In this document: piece by piece, positions 23,501 to 33,110 of the stretch | Position numbering within the stretch: position 1 is the first letter of the stretch | How the letters are laid out: each line of letters opens with the position of its first letter | Assembly: GCF_021155765.1 (NCBI RefSeq) | Contig: NC_060107.1 | Coordinates: forward strand, 7,426,501-7,490,500 | Source of the DNA: Diprion similis | Taxonomy: Eukaryota > Arthropoda > Insecta > Hymenoptera > Diprionidae | Direction of reading: 5' to 3' | Length of the DNA stretch: 64,000 nucleotides | The notes under the pieces: generated by a model | The model's input: only the letters and a program-made list of their open reading frames with translations | The model's database searches: none | What the model was told of the DNA's origin: nothing | Program-made: the position numbers and the translations under genes

Positions 23501-25639
23501 CTTTCCCATGAAAAGTGGTATTCGAAATCCACAAAAACGGATAACAAAAAAAAAGAAAAAAAAAGAAAAAACCACAGAGATGTCTTGAATTGATGAAATC
23601 GGTGAAACAAATTTGTTGTTGATTGAAAAGAAACTTGTTTCACACCATCAACCTAATAGTGTTTCTGTTTTTCTTGACTGTTTGTCGAAAAAACTTTTCT
23701 TTCACGATATTGGGTAATTTCAAAATAGTAAATTGTGCAATAAGTGCGCAAAACAGGTGATCCCCGCACTATTTTGCCTAACAGAGTGCGTGAGATTCAA
23801 TTTTGAAATGAGTGAGCAAAATAATACATTCCTGCACTAATTAGGGAATTGAATGTAAATATCTATCATTATACTACAAGAAAAGATGTTGAATGTAGCA
23901 ATTTAATAGAAATATCTAGTTAGACTACAAGAAAAGATATTTCGTTTCAATTCCAGCACTAGTTCGGGAATGTACTACTCGACGCACGCACTTGGGTGCG
24001 GAAAATCGAATTTTGCGCACTCAGTTAGGAAAAATTCTTTCTCTGTGCACTTACAATGTATACATGCATTTGTATGTTTTGAGCAGATGGCGGCATCGTC
24101 CCAAAGTGGTCTCGCCCCCTCACCGTGGTCCTCGAGATCCTTGAAGACGTCTCGATCAGTCGTGGCAACGCCCCAGGCTCAGTGTCAGGGCGGCCCGGGA
24201 TCGGACACGACGTCGATGTCGGACGGATCGCCGAACTCGAGACACTCGCATCAGGGCCCGCAGAGCTTAATGCCCAAAACCGATTCCCAGTCGACGGTGA
24301 CGACGCCGACGACGGTCCGGAGAGGGAATCCGGCCGCACAGCCAGGCGAAATGAACCCCGCGTGCCTTGAATTCGTCGACCCGCATCAGGGCGTAACGGC
24401 GATTCCCGTTCAGCCGATCATTACCGGAAGTCCTACAGTCCCGACACCTCCTGCTGGAATTTCGATGCTGCAAATCCCGGAGGTAATGAATGCAGTTGTG
24501 ATGCCATTTTGGTAATTTATTTTACACGTTCTTAAGCTACGACGATTCTCGGATTTCAAACAAATGTTTGGATACCGATTTTTGTCTTAAGCCGTTTTAA
24601 TATGGTTGGACATTTTGTGGATCATTTCGATGAGAATTAATTTCGTGATGGTTTTTTTTATATTGGGAAAACTATTCTTTTTTTATACATACTAATTTAC
24701 TGAAACAAATTTGCTTTTCTTTTCTCGATAGTGAATTTGATTTTTTAAACGAAATAAGTATCTGTAATTCGCGTTTTTTACGTGTAGATCTTGAACCAGC
24801 ATCAGAATATAGTGATGACATCGACACAGAAGCAAATGCAGGATGAGCTGCACAGAAAGCACGAGGAGCTTGAACAACTGATTGTTCACCAACAGGAAGT
24901 ACTCACGAGGGCTTACGAGCAGCTTTTGTTCTCCAGATACGGGATCAATTCCTCCTCGATAAACGTAAGTCAATCCTTCTCGTGAGACAACTGACAAGCA
25001 AACTGTGATAAAAGCTGAAAGTAATAGCTTGGCTAGAGCAATATGGCGTCTCCCTGGGACAACAGCTGATCCTTTTAGCTAAAAGAAATGACCTTAACGA
25101 GACCCAAATGTAATGTGGTATTATTAACGAGTAATATTCCTGAATGATAGTCAAAACTGCTTCCTATCCAGGTCGGCATGCCGTGTCCAACTTCCTCGTG
25201 TCCTCAGACAACTCGATGCGTCAGCGCCACTACCGCCGTAGAACAGCGTCCAATGTCTGCACCGGGGGTTCAAGGCGTCAGCGTATTTCCGGTATCGATA
25301 CCGTTGTCTGTCCCCGTTGTTCCATCGGAACTTTTCGTCCATCCACTTGTCGTAAGTCAGGTACCTGTAGCAGCGCAAGTTGCTCCCTCTCAATTCGGCG
25401 CGACGAGGGTCACGTCCGTTCACCAAACTGGCAGTCTTTCAAACACGACTCATCACTACCAACATCAGCAGCATCAACATCAGCAGCAACAGCAACAGCA
25501 ACAGTCCAACGACCAATCTTCTGCACCAGCACCATCCGAGGAAAGCACATCCACGGTTTCTGAGCTTATACCCTTCCAGGTTGGCCAGCGTTCGGGAATG
25601 CTCTTTTCCCACATCGGATCACCCGGGAGCAATCAGTAA
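17574..25639 (+). CDS. Clk: Circadian locomoter output cycles protein kaput (CLOCK), bHLH-PAS transcription factor
   Basis: CLOCK dimerises with CYCLE/BMAL1 and activates E-box genes of the circadian loop. Eleven exons join in phase: 17574-17611, 18720-18868, 19019-19110, 19676-19880, 20166-20261, 20374-20464, 20640-20878, 21530-21786, 24087-24482, 24788-24964 and 25172-25639, giving 735 aa. The protein starts [13 protein letters not shown]. The bHLH spans about residues 13-63 ([20 protein letters not shown], then [15 protein letters not shown]). [20 protein letters not shown] follows, then PAS-A (about 90-205) and PAS-B (about 225-350; [13 protein letters not shown]). The C-terminal part has VTAIPVQPI, a helix rich in Gln and Glu (about 530-570, [19 protein letters not shown]), and a His/Gln tract in the last exon. 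The least certain border is the donor at 21787; phase 0 fits. Residue 93, usually Glu in LxLEALDGF, reads Gly here. Confidence 0.93.
17837..17863. repeat. (GT)n microsatellite in a Clock intron
   Basis: About 26 bp of GT dinucleotides in the intron after the first coding exon. Confidence 0.85.
18623..18645. promoter_or_regulatory. E-box and VRI/PDP1-type octamer pair in Clock intron
   Basis: CACGTG at 18623-18628 is followed 9 bp later by TTATGTAA at 18638-18645, all about 75 bp before the bHLH exon. In Drosophila, VRILLE represses and PDP1-epsilon activates Clk through TTATGTAA-type V/P boxes, and CLK:CYC acts on CACGTG. The two motifs are seen directly; regulatory function is inference from that established circuit. 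Both words also occur elsewhere in the window. Confidence 0.35.
22640..22897 (-). pseudogene. Fragment of a pogo-like transposon (Brinker-type DNA-binding helix domain)
   Basis: A minus-strand open frame contains [20 protein letters not shown], followed by [17 protein letters not shown]. This is the pattern of the helix-turn-helix (BrkDBD-like) domain found at the N-terminus of some pogo/Tigger-type transposases. No DDE catalytic domain follows, so it is a dead fragment or part of a non-autonomous element. The word CGAATATAAGTC, which occurs at its 3' end, recurs about 450 bp away in the same orientation. The family assignment is from memory of the motif. Confidence 0.55.
23744..24020. repeat. 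Small inverted/direct repeat cluster in the Clock intron
   Basis: GTGCGCAAAA at 23744-23753 is inverted as TTTTGCGCAC at 24011-24020. Inside, ACTACAAGAAAAGAT occurs twice (about 23873 and 23925) and GCACTA-TT-GGGAAT-like words occur at about 23846 and 23962. It may be a small transposon remnant. The next exon begins only about 65 bp later. Confidence 0.4.
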
Positions 25640-27104
25640 GTAATCAGGGCCGGATTTAAAGGTGTGGAGGCCCTGGGGCGACAATAAAGTGGGAGGCGTT
25701 TAAGTATTTTTCAAGCAAGATAAACAATTTTCATATATCAAGAAAGAAAATATCGAAGAAAAAATATCAAAGCAAATTAAATTATATTGTTAGGCGAATG
25801 GAATTTTGTGAGATTTTTTCCATGAGAAATCATTTATGATTTCGGTAAAATTCAGCTTCTGGACTGAATCACTTTCAAGAGTTTGCTGAGTACAGATAAC
25901 TTTGACAAGCGGTTTTATATCATCGTAGTTCGCAGCCTACTTTTTACCATTTTCATTTTGCAGAAGAGCGCTGAATTTTTATTTTCAAGAATTCGATAAT
26001 AGAATAGTTCCTTAGATCGATTTTTTTTGCTAGTCCTCTTCTTATTAATGGATCAACGATACAAACTAAAGTGGGAGAACTTTTTTTTGTCGGAGAAGAG
26101 AGATTTTTTATCACATTTTGCAAACCATTTGTTAGCTAATTTTACCTAAAAATTTATATTGCGAATGCCCCTCTCTTGTGGGGGCTTCAGCCCTTGTTGT
26201 CCTCTCCTAAACCCGACCCTGAATGAGTTAGTCATATTAATCAGCGATCAATCAGTGATCAGCGGCTACCTTAAGACTGTATCCTGTGGATGGATTCCGC
26301 TTACCAAAAATCGATGCAGTGTTACCACTGTGTAATGGAAATTTGATTCGAGAGGTTGCTGTGTAGATGAATCTGGATTTTTCTCTCATGAAAAATATCT
26401 ACTTCGTTTAAATCGAACCCTTATTGTGACGAGAAAGTATGTACACCGAAAAGTTCTCTTGAAAGGACTTGCTAAGCCTGCAGCAACTCGTCTAGTTGAT
26501 AGGCGTAGCCAACTTCGTAAAAATTATTCTTACACCGTGAGCATTGCTTTAGGCATCGAAACTGGATGCCTGCCAATCAAAATTAAGCAGATTGAAACGC
26601 GCGCGCCACGAGCAAGTCCTTTCAAGAGAACCTCTCCAAGGATTCGTCTTTCGGAAATGAGCATAACGGACAGACTGAGAAATATTTATGACGGTTAATA
26701 TGTTATATGATTGTAAAACTTACAGTACCTACCCTTAGCTGAACGGACCTAAAACTTATACTATACATTATACGTTCATAGTACGAATGACAATATTACA
26801 GTAGCTAACGGGTAAAGTTTAATTTTAATTAGATTAATTATAAGAATAATTATTGTAACAACAGAATTTTAGATCTGTTTTGGTTCTAAGCATTTTTTTT
26901 TTTTTTTTCTTCCAATTTTTCCCGGCTTACGTATTCATTTTGACACTTCATACTGTTGGTATTACAGTTTCCATAATATTGGTCTATTTTACGCTCGCAG
27001 TTGTGATTCTATGTACCGTGTTACAATACATGTATGTATAGTATTTAATATTTATAAAATGTTAGAAGAGAGAGTAAGAGAGACATATTGCGGGGAACAA
27101 TAAA
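25640..27104 (+). promoter_or_regulatory. Clk: Probable Clock 3' untranslated region and polyadenylation signal
   Basis: After the stop codon the first clear AATAAA in good context is at 27099-27104. The interval includes the hAT-like MITE and a 363-bp open frame (26336-26698) of unknown meaning. The assignment of this stretch as 3'UTR is inferred from position only. Confidence 0.35.
25645..26221. mobile_element. hAT-like MITE, about 577 bp, adjacent to the Clock stop codon
   Basis: The left end CAGGGCCGGATTTA and the reverse complement of the right end, CAGGGTCGGGTTTA, match at 12 of 14 positions. CAGGG(C/T)CGG termini are typical of non-autonomous hAT elements. No coding capacity was seen. 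An 8-bp target duplication is not evident; only AAT flanks both sides. It begins 5 bp after the Clock TAA at 25637-25639. Confidence 0.6.
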
Positions 27105-30100
27105 GAGTTTCTATTCAGCAGTAACAGAATCGGCCAAGTAATTAACTAAAAAGAAAGAATTAAAAATGAAAGAAAGAAAGAAAAAAAAAAAAAAAAAAAA
27201 ACGATGTAATAAAAACTTGAGATATTGAAAGAGTGCAAACGGTACGAACACGTGAATTTTACGTGCAATTAGAGTGAAAAAAAGGTGAACCTAAAACAAA
27301 TAAAACTTGTCGCTTTCAGGGGCATTTACTTAATTACTTAAGGGCAAATTTAAAGCCGATATTACACAAGGATTACCTCTTGAGTCGTGGAGGGATCGAT
27401 AGACGTACGGTAAGTACGTCGTATAAATAAGTGATATCGGCTTATCGAGAGTATAACGACAAGGTATTGTGTACGAAAAAATCGCTCAAAACTGATTATT
27501 TTTTATTCTCAGGCAAAAGCCGATAAAAAATGTCACAGCTCAATCGTAATAATGTTATTAAATTATTACTATTATTTTTAAACAATTTTTATCATTATTA
27601 TCATCATCGTCATTATTATCACTATTATTAAATCATTGATCATTTATTATTATTGTCATTATTATTAAATCATCGTTAGTATTATAAATGCTATTTTCAT
27701 TATTATACACAGTTATTATTATCAGATGTTGAAATATTTTCTTAACGGATTTTTCGTACTCTAGTAAGATGATTAAAACACAAGAAAAACGTTACCTAAA
27801 GAGCGTATCAAAGGGACGTTTACATATCTATGTGTTTTATACATACAATTAGATAACGAGACATCTTTTATAAGTGACTGGCATATCGTGATCCTTAGCG
27901 AAGAACATCAATCGTAAGGGGTGAACAGAAAAGAAGAAATTTCGTTTTTTTGTAAAAAATTTTTTTTTACCAAAGATAAAACACGAACGAAAGTATTAGA
28001 GAACAATGAATTTGTTTGAAATCGTTAAGGGAATCTTATTACATGTCTATTGTATATGTATGTATATACCGTCGAAAGAAACAAAAGCTTCCCCGATAGA
28101 TTCCAGCTAAGGATTGGGTGTAATAATAAGTTAAGACGCATAGTGTAAAAGAAATTTAATGATCATATATTATGTATAAAATTGTAGATTTGCAAATACG
28201 GAAAAGTGAGAAGAGAAAATTAATCGAGCTTAAAAATTAAAAAATTGATCGAATGAAACTAAGGAACATTTATTAGTTTACACTATACCGGCAACGCCAC
28301 CCTGAACTTAACGTGACCAGTTTTCAACCACTCTCTTTTAGTAACATAATTCATTCCGACCGACCGATATTTTACGGAAGAATTTTTATTGCCCGAGTCT
28401 CTTTTACTAGCACAAACGCAACGACTTTCCTTTGGGCAAAAAATATTTTAGATAGCGAGTTTGTTCAATTTAGATTCGTAAAATTGTTTGTATAATTTCT
28501 TTGGGTGGTTAAAATTGCGCAGGTTTATAAAACACGTTGGGTAGAAGCACCGTTTGTAACAATTGCACCATCTGTGGACATAATTGTGAAATGTTTTGCT
28601 ATTACTAGTTTCTGCCTACCGTAAGTCTATCAAGTTATAGAATTCATTAGCAAAAAATACTTTGCAGGTAAATAAATACTTAATGATAAGTTTTTTGAAA
28701 ATAAATGTTAACAGTCGGCAAAGCTGATTTAACATTTTTATTTTTTACCATTCGTGGCCACTTACCCAATTGTGCGTAAATAATATGGCTGTAAATGGAA
28801 CTAGTTAATGGCCATAGACGGTACTAAATTGATCGAAAACGGTGCATCCCCCCTATGGCAGGGTGTAAACAGGTTTCGGCGTGAACTTTGGTCAAGTTCC
28901 TTCTTACATGTATAGGCAATAATATGCATTTTAAGTAATACGATTGCCCTTGATAGTGCGGTTATAGGGTGGCTCAAGTGATTCACTATATTCAGAATTG
29001 AAGAATAATAAGGCGGAAGAGAGTAAAAAGTAACGATTATCGTTTAAAAAAGATTAAGTAAAATAATAACCTAATCATATATTATATCGCGTGTCTGTCG
29101 AGGTCTTCCTTTTTTCGATGCGTTTCAAATTTTGAATTCTGCATTTTCTCAAGTGCAGAAACGAACCCTGCATGTATGCTTCCTTACCATTTATTGAATG
29201 GTATTAGATATATCTCTCATCTCTTCGTTTGCATATTATTATAAGATATAATATGTAAGGTGCACGGTTATAAGCAAAAAAAAAACAAAACAAAACAAAA
29301 CAAACAAAAAAAAATTTGCGGAAAAATGAAACCTGATAATAAATAGGGAAAACTCGAAAAATGCGACTGGACATGAAATTGTTAATAAATATTATACGTA
29401 CGTGTCACACACATGAATGTTGCAAAAATTCAATTTGTATATGTGTACGTATATGTGTATGTAATTTATAATCCATTAATGTACAAGTAAATATTGACAT
29501 TTAATTTTTACATACAATGGTACGAGAAATTGGATTAGACATATGATTTGGAAAATTAACAAACGAAAAGTCGGCCTCTGTGATTGAAATTTGAATTTTC
29601 GATCAACGCCATAAGGTGCATGATGCGTATTAATAAACAATTTAATGAAACAATATTAAATATATATGTATATGTATGAAATATGCGTATGTAATTAATA
29701 TTTGAACCGAAAGAAATTCGTCAAAGGGAGAAAGTTAGTATACCTAGTTGTGACTTGTTATCAGAGCGAATTGAATATTTTTCATTACAACCGAAATATT
29801 ATCATAAATTTCGACGATTCCGTTCATTTTAATTCGCAATTGTATCCCAACATTTTTAATTTCTTTCCCCGAATGAATTCCTTCGATATCAAAATTCTAC
29901 TCCGTCTCGAAATAATTCGCGTATATCCACCAGTAAGATATTATTTCCATAGATTGTTCGTTGTGGAGAAAAAAGTAAAAATATGTGACGTCATGAGAAA
30001 GAATGAATTTTTTATTTTGGCACCATTCACCGATTCTCTTATACTGATTATTCTTGATACTGGAAAAAAAATGTACGGAGCTGTTTATAATAATAAAATT

Positions 30101-30389
30101 CTTGATATCTGCAGAAAAAATGATTTTTATACACACCACACAATCATGATGTATAATCTGCCTACATATGTATTTCCATTTTGACTTTCACGATGAAAGA
30201 AAAAAAAAAGAAAAAGAAAAAGAAAAAAAAAACTGGTATTACTAAAAATATAACAAATACAAAATCTTACACCACGTTCATAAATTCGTTGCAATTAATA
30301 AACGTTGCATCGGAATATGAACAAACATTCTTACGGTGAAATATACATATAGGTATAACAGTAATGTCAATTATGTATAAACGACAATT
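27105..30389. other. Convergent intergenic region between Clock and phenylalanine hydroxylase
   Basis: AT-rich with (ATT)n-like repeats at about 27540-27730, AAAAC repeats near 29277-29310 and an AAAAAG repeat at about 30195-30230. A 160-codon frame at 29702-30184 (TTG start) is discussed separately. TTTATT at 30010-30015 is an AATAAA signal on the minus strand and could end the hydroxylase transcript. No other gene was recognised. Confidence 0.5.
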
Positions 30390-32992
30390 TTAATCCTTCA
30401 GCTTTTTCAACGCGTCCATCAAAAGTTGAACTTCCTGATTAACGTTCATTACTAAATCCTCGATTTGGTGTTTACTGTCGATAATGCTAACACTTTGCGT
30501 GTACGGGTCGTATCTGACGCCAAATTTCCTTGGAATCGTTTGGGCGAATTTTCTGTAAATTGAATAGAGAAAAAGGAAAATGAATTTTGAATAACACAAT
30601 ATTTGTATGCATTAAACGTGGGGAACTGTTCGTATGAAAAAAACAAGCTCAGCTATATCGAAACAAGAACCTATACCTATAGTAGTCAGATAAAATGACG
30701 CTATCGCGAATCACTTGCGTCTTTGGAAATTTGCGCAACTTTCTTATAATATGTAGAAATCACTCCGAAAGTATGTATTGCGTTAAATCAGTGCTCGCAA
30801 GAAATCTTGCAACATCACATGTCATATAATGGTCTGTACGTATAAAAAACTGCAAGCGTATCGTCTTGTTTAACCAGCCAAGCCATTTTCAATTTAATTG
30901 CGATCGAACCACGTCAAACTCAGGAAAATAAAGCACAAACGAGATGAGTAAAAAAAAAAAAAAAAAAAAAAAAAATGAAAAGAAAGTGGATCAAGACACA
31001 AATACTTGGCGATCGCCGACACTGGAAGAGCTTACATCATCTTTTCTTTCGCGTCCTCGAAATTCTCGGCGACAAAGTAGACCGGCTGATATTCAGTGAT
31101 TGGATATTTCTGAAGCGCCGTTTTTGCCGGCTCGAATGGTCTGAGCTCCGGCTTGTCGCTCAAGCTGTATTCCAGCTCCCCATAGGACGACAGAAGCCCG
31201 GCACCGTAGGCCTTCAGTTCTCCGTTTTGTCTACAGAGGCCAAACTCTACGGTGAACCAAAAACACTGGAAAAAACGAGAAACAAGAATGTGGATGATGG
31301 AACTTTGCACTTTCAGTTGAGACTGCGCGATGGTTTAAAATTAGTCTTTCTTCTATTCAATTTCCGGACGAAATGCACGTCCTGTGACTTTTTTTAGAGC
31401 TTTTTGTCTGCTCGTGGAACGAAAGGATTCGAGGACAAGCCTCGGGCACGAAAGAAAAGTGTTCAAACTCACGGTGGCGAGCTTCTCAATGTACTCGTCC
31501 GGAGCCCCGAGCGAGGCGAGTCCGATGACTTGAGAGAACTGCGCGAATGCTGGATCCGCGAAAAGTGGAACATGGCCGAGAACCTCGTGGCACACGTCAG
31601 GTTCCGGGGTGTAAAGAGGTTTGCTGCTGTGCCTGATGTACTGGGTGCTGTGAAAGACTCGGAAGGCCAAGCCGGCGAGGAAGTCACGCGACGAAAGAAG
31701 ACCGGCGACTGGACGAAGCGTGAAACCCGTGCAATCTGGAAGCCGATGATAAAGGGCGAAGAAGGTTGTAGATAAGACAATATTGTGGAGGGAAGTAGAG
31801 GCGTAGTTCGTGCTGACAAAGCGAAGCCCACCTTTTAAAAAATTCGAGATATCCTCAAGCTGCGGAATGTTGTCCTCCCTGTAGCCGCAGTTCTCTATAA
31901 GCAGCGGAAACACGTGATTGTGTTCCCTGCAGGCGTACTTCGGGTACATCGACGTCAGTTTCCTGAATACGACGCCCCACGTGGCGATTTCTGCAGGAGT
32001 GTAATCGACCCGTGGAATAGGCTCTCCACTGCGAATAATTCGGAAGAGTTCGAGTCAGTACCTCTTCAGAGTTGAATGCTTAAGAAATGCGACCAGTGAA
32101 CGAGCGACCATGATACAAGCACCGTGTGCATGTAAAGGTACTTTTTTACACTTTTTTCATCTACTCCAACTTCCTGATGGACTTACTGTTTGTAGTGGTA
32201 GGCGATGTCGGCGAAGTACTTCCTCCTCGCCCTGTAAACCGCGTCCGTAAATCCAGGGTGATCAGAGTCCAGCTCAGAACCGTAGGACAGAATCTGGTTC
32301 GCGAATCTGTCCAGGTCCCGGATCCTGCCGGGGAACCATGGAACGGTGCCCAGGTTGTCCTTGTGGTTCCTGAAGAGAAATCGAGGGTTCTTTTTGAGCG
32401 TCAAACCATCGAATGACTTCACGTCTCAAGTTGGCGGTAAAAAACGAATGATCGCCGAGGATTGTTCGTCGGCAGTTGGTATACAAAATCATCAATCCTG
32501 ACCTGGATATTATGGAAAAGTATCCGCACTGGTCGCGCAGGGTTTCGATAACGGAAGCCAAGTCACCGCCAGGTGCGCACTCCACCATGAATTCATAGTT
32601 GTCGACGGTCCGAGCCGAACTCCTTGACTCGATGTGGAGGAGGTTGACTTTGTGCTTCTGGAAACAGTGGGAAAGATATGGTTTGACACTTGCCGATGCA
32701 GGCAAAGCCGGAAACTGCGTGTAACTCACTGCGAATAGTTTCAAGTAACGCCCGAGACTTCCAACCTCGTCGTCTTCCCGGGGTGAGAATATGAGGCAAG
32801 TACTTTTGGCCGAGTCTCTACCCTCCTTTATGTAGTTTCCACCATCCATGAGTTTCGGCTGTTGGATAAAACAAAAAAAAAAAATTGTTCAGGTTAATGA
32901 ATGGTCGAATCTGGTGACACGAGATTTTTTTCCAACTCTAACACCATCTTACTGGCTGATCTTACGTCTGGGACCATTGGATTCGGTGCCAT
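30390..32992 (-). CDS. Hn: Phenylalanine-4-hydroxylase (Henna-like aromatic amino acid hydroxylase)
   Basis: Converts phenylalanine to tyrosine using iron, oxygen and tetrahydrobiopterin; insect Henna feeds tyrosine, cuticle and pteridine metabolism. Eight exons, in transcript order: 32966-32992, 32730-32858, 32503-32657, 32187-32369, 31832-32028, 31473-31735, 31036-31265 and 30390-30552. All junctions are in phase, giving 448 aa, the usual length. The protein starts [18 protein letters not shown]. Residues about 25-105 form the ACT regulatory domain (CLIFSP...[11 protein letters not shown]). The catalytic domain has [34 protein letters not shown], and [11 protein letters not shown] with iron ligands His280 and His285; Glu325 lies in WFTVEFGLC. 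The spacing equals human H285/H290/E330 minus 5. The C-terminal RYDPYTQSV and a final helix (tetramerisation) are present. [20 protein letters not shown] and [11 protein letters not shown] favour PAH over tyrosine or tryptophan hydroxylase. Confidence 0.95.
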
Positions 32993-33053
32993 TTCGATGC
33001 TCTAAAGTAAATCGATCCGGCTATAGTGTTCGCTTCTCGATTCAACGCATTCG

Positions 33054-33110
33054 CACGTGTTTCGTGAGAAACAATCCATCCGGCAAGAGAGTCTCAAGTT
33101 TTATTATATA
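33054..33110 (-). promoter_or_regulatory. Candidate phenylalanine hydroxylase core promoter
   Basis: On the minus strand TATATAATAAAA lies at 33099-33110, about 110 bp upstream of the start codon at 32992. A TATA box there would place initiation near 33075-33080. A CACGTG hexamer is at 33054-33059 between that point and the ATG. No splice site is needed in this short leader. This is a motif-based guess. Confidence 0.3.

Larger units (their letters stand above)
21787..24086 (+). other. Large Clock intron carrying transposon debris
   Basis: A 2.3 kb intron between the PAS-B/linker exon and the Ser/Thr/Pro-rich exon. It contains a poly-T run just after the donor, a degraded pogo-type fragment on the minus strand (22640-22897), a second CGAATATAAGTC word at about 23094, and a repeat-rich segment before the acceptor (23741-24020). 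Confidence 0.65.

Noticed and set aside
24025..24473. Alternative-frame open frames over the Ser/Thr/Pro-rich Clock exon
   Set aside because: The phase-0 frame continues CLOCK and contains the VTAIPVQPI motif shared with insect CLOCK; the others are shadows.
31353..31831. Overlapping plus- and minus-strand open frames in other frames over hydroxylase exon 6
   Set aside because: They are shadows of the highly conserved catalytic exon 31473-31735, whose minus-strand frame carries the iron-binding motif.
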